Of a stretch of 64,000 nt of DNA, positions 52,302 to 61,905 are shown one piece after another. This stretch comes from MGBC131033 sp910585655 (GTDB lineage: Bacteria; Bacillota; Clostridia; Lachnospirales; Lachnospiraceae). How positions within the stretch are numbered: position 1 is the first letter of the stretch; the number at the start of each line of letters is the position of its first letter. The notes beneath the pieces are model-generated. The model made no database searches, was not told the origin of the DNA, and worked only from the letters and a program-made list of their open reading frames with translations. The position numbers and the translations under genes were made by a program. The stretch covers positions 1 to 64,000 of the forward strand of contig CATBCG010000030.1 in the NCBI GenBank assembly GCA_949502025.1, read 5' to 3'.

Positions 52302-52766
52302 TTATAAATTTCGTACCTTAAATTCCTTTTCCGCTTCCCTGCGCTGATCTTTCTTGGCAATATCCTGCCGTTTGTCGTACTTCTTTTTTCCTTTTGCCAG
52401 TCCGATCTCCACTTTTACCAAGCTTCCTTTTACATACACCCGCAATGGAACAAGGGTATACCCCTGTTGCGCCAGCTTTGGATTGAGTTTATTGATTTCA
52501 TAGCGGTGCAGCAACAGCTTTTTTACCCGCAGCGGATCTTTATTGAACAGATTCCCTTTTTCATAAGGGCTGATGTGCATTCCATAAAGATACACCTCTC
52601 CATGTTCAATCTTTACAAACGATTCCTTAATGCTGCACTTTCCCATACGGATCGATTTGACTTCGGTGCCGTGCAGCTCAATCCCCGCCTCATAAGTTTC
52701 CTCAATAAAATAATCAAACCTGGCTTTTTTATTGTTTGCAGCCAGCATATAATGATCTTTTGCCAT
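52302..52766 (-). CDS. smpB: SsrA-binding protein
   Basis: 154 residues. SmpB carries tmRNA into stalled ribosomes. Signatures: NKKARFDYFIEETYEAGIEL, GTEVKSIRMGKCSIKESF, ISPYEKGNLFNKDPLR, and the basic C-terminal tail KGKKKYDKRQDIAKKDQRR, which reads the empty mRNA channel. It lies between rnr and ssrA on the same strand. Confidence 0.97.
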   Translation of the reverse strand: MAKDHYMLAANNKKARFDYFIEETYEAGIELHGTEVKSIRMGKCSIKESFVKIEHGEVYLYGMHISPYEKGNLFNKDPLRVKKLLLHRYEINKLNPKLAQQGYTLVPLRVYVKGSLVKVEIGLAKGKKKYDKRQDIAKKDQRREAEKEFKVRNL

Positions 52767-52805
52767 ATGACATCCTTCCCCTTTTACCTGCTTTTCCTGC
52801 CTCTA

Positions 52806-55037
52806 TTACCCTGCATCGTCCTCTTCTGACAGGCAGTCATAGCTTTCTAACAACATAAAATCTACCGTTTTTAGCTGCTTGTCACTGTCGATTACCTTCA
52901 CCTGCACATGCTCTCCCAGTTTAAACGTCCTGCCGGTATCTTCTCCTACCAGTTCATAGCGTTCCTCTACATAAGAATAATAATCGTCCCAGAGATTGGA
53001 AACTTTTACCATTCCTTCTATTGTATTCGGTAGCTCGACGTACAAACCGGCTGCCGTTACGCCGGAAATCACCCCTTCAAACGTTTCTCCGATATGATGG
53101 CTCATATATTCTGCCTTTTTCATCTTTTCCACTTCCCGCTCAGCCTCGTCCGCCAGCCGCTCCCGTCTGCTGGATCGATCCGCTACCTCCGGTAAACGGG
53201 CTTCATAGTGACGGATTCTCTTTTCCGTCAGGCTGCCGCGCAGATTTTCTTTGATAATACGATGAATCTGCAGATCCGGATACCGTCTGATTGGCGAAGT
53301 AAAGTGGCAGTAATATCGTGCTGCCAAGCCAAAATGCCCAAGACTCTCTACCGTATAGCTTGCCCGCTTTAGGGAACGCAGCGTAATGCGACTGATCAAC
53401 GCCTCCTCTGGCTTCCCTTCAATCTGCTCCATCAGCTTCTGAATTTCTTTCGGATGAATCTCCTCCTGCCCTACCCGGATACGATAGCCGAAATTATAAA
53501 TAAACGTTCCCAGCTTTTGTATCCGTTCGGCGTCCGGATTCTCATGGCTTCGATATACAAACGGAAGCTCCTGCCAAAAATAATCCTCTGCTACGGTTTC
53601 ATTCGCCGCCAGCATAAAATCCTCAATAATCCGCGTAGCCGTATTACGTTCATAAGCCTTTATTTCCAACGGTCTGCCCTTTTGATCCAATACAATCTTG
53701 CTCTCCGGAAAATCAAAATCGATCGAGCCTCTCTTCCGACGCTTTTTTCGTAATAGCTCTGCCAGCTCTGCCATCCGCAAAAACAATGGTACTAACTCCT
53801 GATACTCTTCTATCGCTTCCTCTTCTCCGTCTAAAATACGCTGAACGGCAGTATAACTCATCCGGCGGTTGACACGAATCACTGTTTCTGCAATCCGGTG
53901 TCCTACTACGGCTCCCTTTTCGTCAATTTCCATCAGACAGCTTAACGCCAGCCGATCCGTCCCTTCGTTCAAAGAACAGATTCCGTTCGAGAGTCGGTGC
54001 GGCAGCATCGGAATCACCCGATCCACCAGATAGACGCTCGTTCCCCGTTTTAGCGCCTCCTGATCAAGCGCGTCTCCTTCTTTTACATAATGGGTAACGT
54101 CCGCGATATGCACACCCAGCAGATAGCCGTCCCCTTCCTTCGTCAGCGTAATCGCATCATCCAAATCCTTTGCATCCTCGCCGTCTATCGTCACCGTCTC
54201 CCAGTCCCGCAAGTCCATCCTGCCTGCAAGCTCCTTGCTGTCTACCTCCTCCGGAGCCTTCCCTGCCTGTCTCATCACGTCCTGCGGAAACTCCTCCGGC
54301 AGCCCATAAGCTCGAACGATCGAAAGAATATCGACTCCAGGATCGTTGATATGCCCCAATATCTCGACAATCTCTCCTTCCGGACTGTTCTGTCCGTTTC
54401 CGTAAGAAGTCAGTTTTACGACAACCTTATGCCCGGAAACCGCGCCCTTATCTGCTCCTTTTGGTACAAAAATATCCGTTCCCAGCTTTCGGTTGTCTGG
54501 GATAACAAATCCGTAATGCTTCTCCTTTTGATACGTTCCCACTATCTCTAACGTATTTCGTTCGACTATCCGTACCACTCGTCCTTCACGGCGCGCTTTT
54601 CCTGTCGGACGTAGCGGTGCCGTCGGTTCCGAGCATTCTACCTGTACCCGATCTCCGTGCAAGGCTCCGTTTACAGCAACTTCCGGTATAAAAATATCCT
54701 CCGGTTCGCCTTCGATATGAACAAAGCCAAATCCTCTCTGCGTTCCGGAAAAAATCCCAATCAACGTATCCGCAGACACCCCTTTATAGCGGCTCTGCGC
54801 ATCCTGGATAATCACGCCCTCCTCCATCAGCTCCTTTAATACCTGACGAAGTTCCTCCTTTTCCTCTTTCGGCACCTGCAGCAACGACGCCATCTCCCGG
54901 AATTTCAAGGGCTTATACTCCTTGTCTGTAATAAACTCTGCAATCCCCTTTTTATGCTCCTGAAAAATCCGACTCTCTTCTGGCGACCGTTCTGTTTGCT
55001 GTTTCTCTTTTGTTTTTTTAGTTCCTGTTTTTTCCAT
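52806..55037 (-). CDS. rnr: ribonuclease R
   Basis: 743 residues. A 3'-5' exonuclease that degrades structured RNA and cooperates with tmRNA. An N-terminal winged-helix domain (about 20-90), cold-shock domains (IGIFSGTQRGFGFVHIEGE, and YGFVIPDNRKLGTDIFV) and the RNB catalytic domain with TIDGEDAKDLDDAITL are visible. A C-terminal S1 domain follows (FEGVISGVTAAGLYVEL). It is followed by smpB after 39 bases. Confidence 0.96.
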   Translation of the reverse strand: MEKTGTKKTKEKQQTERSPEESRIFQEHKKGIAEFITDKEYKPLKFREMASLLQVPKEEKEELRQVLKELMEEGVIIQDAQSRYKGVSADTLIGIFSGTQRGFGFVHIEGEPEDIFIPEVAVNGALHGDRVQVECSEPTAPLRPTGKARREGRVVRIVERNTLEIVGTYQKEKHYGFVIPDNRKLGTDIFVPKGADKGAVSGHKVVVKLTSYGNGQNSPEGEIVEILGHINDPGVDILSIVRAYGLPEEFPQDVMRQAGKAPEEVDSKELAGRMDLRDWETVTIDGEDAKDLDDAITLTKEGDGYLLGVHIADVTHYVKEGDALDQEALKRGTSVYLVDRVIPMLPHRLSNGICSLNEGTDRLALSCLMEIDEKGAVVGHRIAETVIRVNRRMSYTAVQRILDGEEEAIEEYQELVPLFLRMAELAELLRKKRRKRGSIDFDFPESKIVLDQKGRPLEIKAYERNTATRIIEDFMLAANETVAEDYFWQELPFVYRSHENPDAERIQKLGTFIYNFGYRIRVGQEEIHPKEIQKLMEQIEGKPEEALISRITLRSLKRASYTVESLGHFGLAARYYCHFTSPIRRYPDLQIHRIIKENLRGSLTEKRIRHYEARLPEVADRSSRRERLADEAEREVEKMKKAEYMSHHIGETFEGVISGVTAAGLYVELPNTIEGMVKVSNLWDDYYSYVEERYELVGEDTGRTFKLGEHVQVKVIDSDKQLKTVDFMLLESYDCLSEEDDAG

Positions 55038-55083
55038 ATTCCCTCACATTCTATTGTTTCACTATGGCAAGACGGCAACTCGT

Positions 55084-57225
55084 TTATTTTCCTTCTGAGG
55101 AATTGAAAAAACGGCTGCGGTACTCTGCCGGTGATACCCCCTCTACCGAATAAAATACCCGGATCAGCGGTCTGGTCGTATAGTAGCCTACTTCGTCCGC
55201 CGTATCTTTGACAGTCATTCCTGTGGCTAAAAGCTCCTTGGCTCGGTTCAGCCTCGCCTGGTTGATATAATCTAACAGCCCAATGTTCATTTTCCGCTTA
55301 AAGGTCTGGCTCAAATTCGACGGGCTCATACCAAACGTATCCGCAAGCTGTCCGGCAGAAAGCATTTTGTCGGTAAAATGCTCGTCAATATAGGCAGCCA
55401 CCTCCGTCATCTGACAGCCTACCGAACGATTTTCGCTTTGCTCCTCTTCCTCCTTACTGTCGTCCTGGATCATCTCTTCTCCTGTCGATAGTTCCCCTAA
55501 CAGACGAATCGCCGCTTCATATTCATGGGTACGAATCAAATCTCTTGCTTGTTTTTCTTTAAAGTAAACATCGACATTTTGCAGCTCGTCATTGCGCTTC
55601 ATATCCCGATAAAGCAGTACCATCTTACTAGTACCTGCCCAATCACGAAATAAATTGATATCCAGTATTTCATCCCGGCAAAGGGAAATATCCTTTCTTC
55701 CCTGATGGACAAGGCTGATATTGATCCAAAGGTTCAGTCCGTAGCTTTCCTTTAAAAAGCAGCCGACTTTCTCTGCTACCTCCGCAATATCCTGATAAAT
55801 CAAATCCGCCTCTACTTCCGTATCTACGTTGATAAGAAAGCAGTAATCTCTTCCGTATTCACCGCTTAAATAGGCATACTTACTCCCTTCCGCTTCCAAC
55901 AGCTCCGCGCAGACGTTGTTGATAATAAAGGAAATCAATCTTCTGGTCTCCTCAGAAAGAATATTCTCCTCGTCCATGAAAATATCACTGATATCCGACA
56001 CATTAAAATCCAGCAGCAAATAACCTTCATAGGCAAAATGGCTTGTCAAACGTCCGAATTCCTCGTCACTGATCATGGCATAACGGCTGTTTTCCAGGAT
56101 ACGAGTCATACGGTTGCTTTTGATCTGATGTTCTCTGCTTAGTTTTTCCTCCTCCTGGTTTTCATATACATGGATCAGCTTTTCTACGGAATCCTTAATC
56201 GCCTGGAACCCCCCAAGCTCCTCGTCCGAGCGATAGCGTCCCCGCTGCGTCAGCTTAATCAGCTCGTCTACCGGAGAATAATTCCGTTTCGTCAAAAAGC
56301 CAGCCAGCAATACCCCTAAAACAGAACAAAAAATCACATACGTAGTTAAAATCACCTTGGCTTGCTGCAGCTTTTCCATAAAAAGCCCCTTTGGAATCAG
56401 GTTTAACAGCCATAGCTTCTGTCCCGGAAGGCGGCTTAATATCAAATGCTCTTCTCCTACCCCTACGTATTGATATTCCTTTTCTTTTTCCAGTTCTTCT
56501 AAAACTTCCCAATATCCGGCTGCCTCCAGATTTTTCCTGTCCAGACAGTTTCCGTTCTCTAAAATCAAATGGACGGACGCGTCCTGTAAACAGATATCCT
56601 TCATCAGCTTCTGATAATCAAGCAAAACAAGCATCACGGCGTTTTGCTCTCTGGCTGTCTGCTCCGGATGGATTGCATACGCATAGACGCATATCTTTCC
56701 CCAAAGTCCCTCCACCAGATGAATGCTTCGGTATACCGGCTCGTCCAAAAAACGTTCAAATTCCTCCTTTGACATCCAAAGGCTTCCCCGAAGCATCTGG
56801 GCGTCATAGGCATAATAAATGTTTGTGGCTCCTACTAGATATTGACTGCGCGGAAAATACAAATAGGCGTTTAAAATATAGTCGTTGGATATTATATAAT
56901 CCATCAGTGTTGTGTTGATTGTCTGGAAATTCAAGCGCTGTACGGTATTAAAGCTTCCATCTTCTACTCGTCCTAAATCCTGTACCGTATCGTCAGAAAC
57001 AAGAGCCGCGCCCATATTAGATAAGTTATTTAACAGCAGCGAAACCGTATCAACCGATCGTTTTACCGTCTGATACTGCAATTCCTCTGCTTCTTCTCGG
57101 ATCGTATTCATAGAAAATACATAAATCAAGATACCAAATGCCAACGGTACTACCAATACATACAAATATGACAACATCCACTGCCAAATTGTTTTATTTT
57201 TTATTGAATATTTTCTCTGTTCCAT
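55084..57225 (-). CDS. membrane-bound AraC-family regulator of sugar ABC transport
   Basis: About 713 residues from the ATG at 57225 (GGGTG upstream; a TTG three codons earlier is weaker). Membrane helices near 20-40 and 290-315 bracket an extracytoplasmic sensor region. A cytoplasmic region of ~300 residues leads to a C-terminal HTH_18 domain of ~100 residues (KMLSAGQLADTFGMSPSNLS, DTADEVGYYTTRPLIRVFYS). This build is typical of transcription regulators placed next to LplB/LplC transporters in clostridia. It is separated from the permeases by a terminator, so it is its own unit. Confidence 0.9.
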   Translation of the reverse strand: MEQRKYSIKNKTIWQWMLSYLYVLVVPLAFGILIYVFSMNTIREEAEELQYQTVKRSVDTVSLLLNNLSNMGAALVSDDTVQDLGRVEDGSFNTVQRLNFQTINTTLMDYIISNDYILNAYLYFPRSQYLVGATNIYYAYDAQMLRGSLWMSKEEFERFLDEPVYRSIHLVEGLWGKICVYAYAIHPEQTAREQNAVMLVLLDYQKLMKDICLQDASVHLILENGNCLDRKNLEAAGYWEVLEELEKEKEYQYVGVGEEHLILSRLPGQKLWLLNLIPKGLFMEKLQQAKVILTTYVIFCSVLGVLLAGFLTKRNYSPVDELIKLTQRGRYRSDEELGGFQAIKDSVEKLIHVYENQEEEKLSREHQIKSNRMTRILENSRYAMISDEEFGRLTSHFAYEGYLLLDFNVSDISDIFMDEENILSEETRRLISFIINNVCAELLEAEGSKYAYLSGEYGRDYCFLINVDTEVEADLIYQDIAEVAEKVGCFLKESYGLNLWINISLVHQGRKDISLCRDEILDINLFRDWAGTSKMVLLYRDMKRNDELQNVDVYFKEKQARDLIRTHEYEAAIRLLGELSTGEEMIQDDSKEEEEQSENRSVGCQMTEVAAYIDEHFTDKMLSAGQLADTFGMSPSNLSQTFKRKMNIGLLDYINQARLNRAKELLATGMTVKDTADEVGYYTTRPLIRVFYSVEGVSPAEYRSRFFNSSEGK

Positions 57226-57365
57226 CCTAATCAATCACCCATATCCTCTATATTGAACATGCCCTTTCTGGTATACGCCCCAAAGAAATCCCGTTTGTTA
57301 TCTTACCATATTTCCGGAGAAATGACAAGAAAAAAATAAAATCCTTTTTAGAAAACGCCCTTCTA

Positions 57366-57404
57366 TGGCAAAAAGCCCGGAAGCATAGCAGCCTCCGGGC
57401 TTTT
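57366..57404 (-). terminator. terminator after the sugar permease genes
   Basis: On the - strand AAAAGCCCGGA pairs with TCCGGGCTTTT around a 12-base loop and is followed by T. It ends the permease transcript 18 bases after the second permease gene. Confidence 0.9.
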
Positions 57405-57422
57405 GAATTGTCCAATATTGAT

Positions 57423-58322
57423 TTAACCCTTTACAGAACCAACCATAACACCTGTTACGAAATATTTCTGTACGAATGGGTATACACACAGAATCGGTAC
57501 GGTAGATACGATAATGGAACCGTATTTTACCAATGTCTTGTAAAGCTGCGCGTTATCCATCAACTCGCCTACGCTTTGGGTACTGGTAGCGTCGTTGCTG
57601 TTGTTGATCAGGATTTCTCTCATATACATCTGAAGAGGATATTTGCTCTTATCCTGCGGTAAGTACAACAAAGCGTCAAACCAGGAATTCCACTTACCTA
57701 CGGCGATAAAGAGAATAATAACGGCAAAGGTTGCCTTACACAGAGGGAGGATAACCCGGAACATAACCGTAAACTCTCCTGCGCCGTCAAGACGTGCGGA
57801 TTCTTCCAAGCTGTCCGGAATACCCTGGATAGCGGTTCTCATAATAATGATGTAAAATACCGACATAGCGCCCGGAATCAGACATGCCCAGTATGTATCC
57901 AGCAAGTGCAGATCCTTTACTACCATATAGGTCGGAATCATACCACCATTAAAGAGCATGGTGAAAGCCAAAAACATCATGATTGTATTCCGATAACGGA
58001 ATCTCTTTCTGGAAAGCACATAACCAGCGATAACGGTCAGCACACCTGTAATCAGACACTGTGCAACTACGTAGAAAATCGTGTTCTTATAGCCCGTCCA
58101 GATACCTTTATACCGAAGGATAATCTTGTAAGCGTTCAGTGATAAGTCACCAAGCGGACGCAGCAGAATACCGCTAGACGTCTCTACCAGAGCCGGATCA
58201 CTAATGGATGCCCAAAATACATGCAGAATCGGTACAAAACAGATAACACACATAAACAGCATGAACAGTGTGTTAAACACGGTGAAAATACGTCCACCTA
58301 GCGTTTTCTTTACTACCATCAT
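57423..58322 (-). CDS. sugar ABC transporter permease, LplC/YtcP type
   Basis: 299 residues with six membrane helices. The inner-membrane loop that touches the ATPase is visible as SLEESARLDGAGEFTVMFRV (EAA motif). The ending FVQKYFVTGVMVGSVKG is typical of the LplC/MalG group. It works as a pair with the upstream gene. It lies 21 bases downstream of that gene in the same operon. The sugar is unknown. Confidence 0.92.
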   Translation of the reverse strand: MMVVKKTLGGRIFTVFNTLFMLFMCVICFVPILHVFWASISDPALVETSSGILLRPLGDLSLNAYKIILRYKGIWTGYKNTIFYVVAQCLITGVLTVIAGYVLSRKRFRYRNTIMMFLAFTMLFNGGMIPTYMVVKDLHLLDTYWACLIPGAMSVFYIIIMRTAIQGIPDSLEESARLDGAGEFTVMFRVILPLCKATFAVIILFIAVGKWNSWFDALLYLPQDKSKYPLQMYMREILINNSNDATSTQSVGELMDNAQLYKTLVKYGSIIVSTVPILCVYPFVQKYFVTGVMVGSVKG

Positions 58323-58343
58323 AAGGCTCGTTCCCTCCTTTTC

Positions 58344-59318
58344 CTAGAATAAGCTTGTTTCCGAATACTTCTTACTGATTGCATTCGTCGTCAGCAGGAG
58401 ACAGGTACCAACTATGGAATTGAACAAACCAACTGCGGTACTGTAGCCGTAATCATAATTCTGAAGACCAACACGGTATACGTAAGTACTGATAACATCG
58501 GCTTTTTCATAAGTAGCCGGCGAATAAAGGAGAAGCACCTTATCACTTGCTACCTGAAGAACGGAACCCATTCTCATAATCAACATGATGATAACGGTTG
58601 GAAGGATACTAGGGATTGTAATATGGATCGTCTGTTTCCAGCGTCCTGCACCATCCACTACGGCTGCTTCATACAGCTCTTGATCCACGCCTGACAAAGC
58701 AGCTAGGTAAATAATACTACCATAACCAACGCCCTGCCATGTACCAGATAAAATAAAGATCGGCCGGAAATAATTCGGATTACCTAATAAGTTCTGGCTT
58801 TCTCCTCCGGTAATAGATGCTACTACGTTAGAGATAACGCCGCCGCTCTTGGTAAAGTCTACGATCAAACCACAGATAACGACCATAGAAATAAAGTAAG
58901 GCATGTAGCTGATGGTCTGTACCACCTTTTTAAATTTAGCAGCCTTTACCTCATTCAACAGCAATGCGAATAAAATCGGCGCCGGGAAGTTGACTAACAA
59001 ATCCAGGATACCTAACACTGCTGTGTTTCTTAACAGACGTCCGAAATATGGACCTGTAAAGAAATTTGTGAAGTTGTCAAAGCCAATCCACGGGCTTCCC
59101 CAGATACCTTTTGCCGGAGCAAATCTCTGGAATGCCATGACGATACCAGCCATCGGCCAGTAGCAGAAGATTAAGTACCATACTATAATCGGAATGCACA
59201 TAAAATAGATGGCCTTGTTCCTTCTGAAGTCTACTGCAAGGTTATGCGGTACCGCTTTGATGCCGCCGTTTTCGATGTAACCAATTACTTTTTTTGGTTT
59301 TGCAGTTTCTTGTTTCAC
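58344..59318 (-). CDS. sugar ABC transporter permease, LplB type
   Basis: 324 residues with six membrane helices after a cytoplasmic start. EAA motif: QELYEAAVVDGAGRWKQTIH. The segment with FQRFAPAKGIWGSPWIGFDN is characteristic of the LplB/MalF group. No binding protein or ATPase gene follows; the operon ends at the terminator after the second permease. Permeases of this kind can use a shared ATPase encoded elsewhere. Confidence 0.92.
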   Translation of the reverse strand: MKQETAKPKKVIGYIENGGIKAVPHNLAVDFRRNKAIYFMCIPIIVWYLIFCYWPMAGIVMAFQRFAPAKGIWGSPWIGFDNFTNFFTGPYFGRLLRNTAVLGILDLLVNFPAPILFALLLNEVKAAKFKKVVQTISYMPYFISMVVICGLIVDFTKSGGVISNVVASITGGESQNLLGNPNYFRPIFILSGTWQGVGYGSIIYLAALSGVDQELYEAAVVDGAGRWKQTIHITIPSILPTVIIMLIMRMGSVLQVASDKVLLLYSPATYEKADVISTYVYRVGLQNYDYGYSTAVGLFNSIVGTCLLLTTNAISKKYSETSLF

Positions 59319-59765
59319 AATTTACCCTCCTATCTTTCTCCGCCAGCAGGCGCCTCTTTGAGTTCTTCCTATGGCTTCCTATCCTTTCTGTGCTTCTCTA
59401 ACAAAACGGATAGGGGCTTCCCCCGTAGTCACCTTTTGACGGTAATCCAAGGGAGCAGCTCTCTGCTTCCTTGTTGCTGGCATTATCATAGCATAGCCTT
59501 GCCAAAATTGGTATGCCGTATATTTTACAAAGCCAAAAATATTGAAGAATTGTTCCAAAAGACGCTTGATAAAATCAATATAAAAACGTTTTTTCTCTGT
59601 TTTGGGCATTTCTGGGGACTCCAAAAAACACTGAAAAAATCAATATAAAAACGTTTTTATCACTTTGTATAAAATATTGCACCTTTTTTAGTGCTTTTTC
59701 ACAATGTAAAAAAATGAACATCGTCTATTCTGTATGTTTTTTCTGTAAAATCTATACAGAATAAA
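59319..59765 (-). promoter_or_regulatory. permease upstream region with two LacI-like operators
   Basis: This 447-base stretch before the permease operon has no gene. A 23-base direct repeat occurs at 59571-59593 and 59636-59658, 65 bases apart (start to start). Each has the palindrome core AAAAACGTTTTT; the second extends to a perfect 16-base palindrome (59645-59660). Central CG palindromes of this type are bound by LacI/GalR-family regulators including CcpA. An 8-bp inverted repeat TTCTGTAT/ATACAGAA with an 18-base gap lies at 59728-59761. No clear promoter could be picked. Confidence 0.55.
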
Positions 59766-59801
59766 CAAAAAAGGTATGCAGATTTCTCTCTCTGCATACC
59801 T
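59766..59801 (-). terminator. terminator of secG
   Basis: On the - strand AGGTATGCAGA pairs perfectly with TCTGCATACCT around an 8-base loop, followed by TTTTTTG. It separates secG from the permease operon. Confidence 0.9.
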
Positions 59802-59903
59802 CTTTCCAATCTTCTTTTAGAAAATTTTCCCTTTGAACTTCATTCTAAACAAACAGGCAAATTCCTATCACCTGTCTCCCACGGAACTGTCAACCGGCTT
59901 GTC

Positions 59904-60143
59904 CTACCAGTTCAGGTTGAGCAAAACGGATATAACAATAAATGCCAGGGCTAAATACTTTGTGATCTTATTCATAGCCCCTTCCATGGAACGCCCTTTA
60001 TTCTTTCCCCAATACGTATCTGCCACACCGTTGATCGCTCCGGTCAGTCCGGCACTCTTGCCCTCCTGCATCAGCACGATCACGACCAGCCCGATACATA
60101 CTGCTACATATATCAGCGTTACAATCAGTCTTATTACCTGCAC
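59904..60143 (-). CDS. secG: preprotein translocase subunit SecG
   Basis: 79 residues from the GTG at 60143, with GGAGGTG upstream; the frame is open 17 codons further but without a ribosome site. Two membrane helices (VIRLIVTLIYVAVCIGLVVI and YLALAFIVISVLLNL) flank the SecG signature MQEGKSAGLTGAINGVADTY. SecG aids protein export through SecYEG. It has its own promoter and terminator, and is usually next to rnr in Firmicutes; here 4.9 kb of regulator and transporter genes lie between. Confidence 0.95.
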   Translation of the reverse strand: MQVIRLIVTLIYVAVCIGLVVIVLMQEGKSAGLTGAINGVADTYWGKNKGRSMEGAMNKITKYLALAFIVISVLLNLNW

Positions 60144-60184
60144 TTTTACACCTCCTGAATAGCCTCCATACTCATAACGTATAA

Positions 60185-60213
60185 ATTCTATCACAAAACA
60201 ACCCGGATTTCAA
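60185..60213 (-). promoter_or_regulatory. promoter of secG
   Basis: On the - strand TTGAAA (60208-60213) and TAGAAT (60185-60190) are separated by 17 bases, about 42 bases before the secG start codon. Confidence 0.7.
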
Positions 60214-60264
60214 GGTATATTTTTGTTTCTTTTGCCGTACAGCAAAAACCACGTTCTCCGCTCT

Positions 60265-61809
60265 CTATGCCTTGACAAGCAGAGAAGTTCCGGTCATCTC
60301 TTTTGGCTGCTCCATTCCCATCATTTCGATTAAGGTCGGCGCAATATCAGCCAGACATCCGCCTTCCCGTAACGTATAGGCTTTGTCATAATTCACCAAA
60401 ATAAACGGCACCGGATTGGTCGTATGCGCCGTAAACGGTACGCCTGTCTCATAGTCTACTAACTGTTCGGCATTTCCATGGTCGGCGCAGATAAACATCT
60501 GACCGTCTACCTCTAGCAGCGCGTCTACTGCCTGCCCGACGCATTCATCTACCGCTTCGATTGCTTTGATCGCTGCCTCCTGCACTCCGGTATGACCGAC
60601 CATATCCGGATTGGCAAAATTGACGACTATCACATCATACTTATCGGACTTGATCGCTTCTACCAGATTCTTTGCCACTTCATAAGCGCTCATTTCCGGC
60701 TGCTGGTCATACGTCGGTACTTTCGGCGAATTAACTAAAATCCGCTCCTCTCCCTCATTTGGAGCCTCTACCCCGCCATTAAAGAAAAAGGTAACGTGCG
60801 CATACTTTTCCGTCTCTGCGGTACGGAGCTGCTTTTTCCCGTTGGCAGCTAAAAATTCTCCAAAGGTATTATGAATCTCTACCTTGTGGAAAGCTACTAA
60901 TTTATTTGGAATCGTCACGTCATATTCGCTAAAGCAGACATAGGTCGTCTCAATTCTGCCGCCCTTCCGCTCAAATCCGGTAAATTCTTCCTCGCAAAAG
61001 GCTCTGGAAATCTCACGGGCGCGATCCGGACGGAAGTTATAAAAGATCACGGAATCTCCGGTTTTTACAGTAGCTACCGGCTTTCCATCTTTCAAAATAA
61101 CGGTCGGAAGCACAAATTCGTCGTTGACTTCCTGGTCATAGGAAGCCTGAACTGCCTGTACCGGGCATTCTGCGGTTTCTCCTATTCCCTCAACCAACGC
61201 CTGATATGCCTTTTCTACCCGATCCCAGCGGTTATCCCGATCCATCACATAATAACGCCCCATCACCGTCGCCACTTCACCGACTCCAAGCTCTTTCATC
61301 TTCTCTACTGCTTCGGCTACAAATCCTTTGCCGGAAGTCGGCGCCGTATCACGTCCGTCTAAAAACGCATGAAGGTAGACACGATCTAAGCCGTTTCGTT
61401 TCGCCAGTTCCAACAGCCCGTACATATGTGTGTTGTGACTGTGTACTCCACCGTCGGACAACAGACCAAACAGATGAAGATCCGAACCGTTCTGTTTGCA
61501 GTTTTCTATCGCCGCCAACAACGCTTCGTTTTCAAAAAAGTCTCCGTCCTGGATTTCTTTGGTGATTCTTGTCAATTCCTGATACACAATCCGCCCGGCG
61601 CCCATATTCATATGACCGACCTCGGAATTTCCCATCTGCCCTTCCGGCAGACCAACAGACATTCCGCTGGCATTTCCCGGTACAAACGGATATTCCTTCA
61701 TCAGACGATCCATCACCGGAGTTTTGCCTATCGCGACTGCGTTAGCTTCTGTTTTTTCATTCAGCCCGTAACCATCTAAAATCATCAATACAGTTGGTTT
61801 CTTGCTCAT
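60265..61809 (-). CDS. gpmI: 2,3-bisphosphoglycerate-independent phosphoglycerate mutase
   Basis: 514 residues from the ATG at 61809 (GGAGG ~11 bases upstream), the normal length. It converts 3- to 2-phosphoglycerate in glycolysis using two Mn ions. Signatures: LMILDGYGLNEKTEANAV, GLPEGQMGNSEVGHMNMGAG with the catalytic Ser, FLDGRDTAP, YYVMDRDNRWDRVEKAY, FADHGNAE-type region as ICADHGNAEQL, and FTAHTTNPVP. It follows tpiA after a small hairpin. Confidence 0.97.
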   Translation of the reverse strand: MSKKPTVLMILDGYGLNEKTEANAVAIGKTPVMDRLMKEYPFVPGNASGMSVGLPEGQMGNSEVGHMNMGAGRIVYQELTRITKEIQDGDFFENEALLAAIENCKQNGSDLHLFGLLSDGGVHSHNTHMYGLLELAKRNGLDRVYLHAFLDGRDTAPTSGKGFVAEAVEKMKELGVGEVATVMGRYYVMDRDNRWDRVEKAYQALVEGIGETAECPVQAVQASYDQEVNDEFVLPTVILKDGKPVATVKTGDSVIFYNFRPDRAREISRAFCEEEFTGFERKGGRIETTYVCFSEYDVTIPNKLVAFHKVEIHNTFGEFLAANGKKQLRTAETEKYAHVTFFFNGGVEAPNEGEERILVNSPKVPTYDQQPEMSAYEVAKNLVEAIKSDKYDVIVVNFANPDMVGHTGVQEAAIKAIEAVDECVGQAVDALLEVDGQMFICADHGNAEQLVDYETGVPFTAHTTNPVPFILVNYDKAYTLREGGCLADIAPTLIEMMGMEQPKEMTGTSLLVKA

Positions 61810-61859
61810 ATTTTTTGATTTCCTCCTTTTTCCCAAAAAACTGCTTTTAAACTTGCAAA

Positions 61860-61879
61860 AGGCAGACAATCATCTGCCT
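61860..61879 (-). other. hairpin between tpiA and gpmI
   Basis: AGGCAGA pairs with TCTGCCT around a 6-base loop and, on the - strand, is followed by TTTT. It may be a weak terminator or a processing site that sets the gpmI level in the operon. Confidence 0.5.
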
Positions 61880-61905
61880 GCCCTTTGTGTAAACTTTCAT
61901 GGCTT

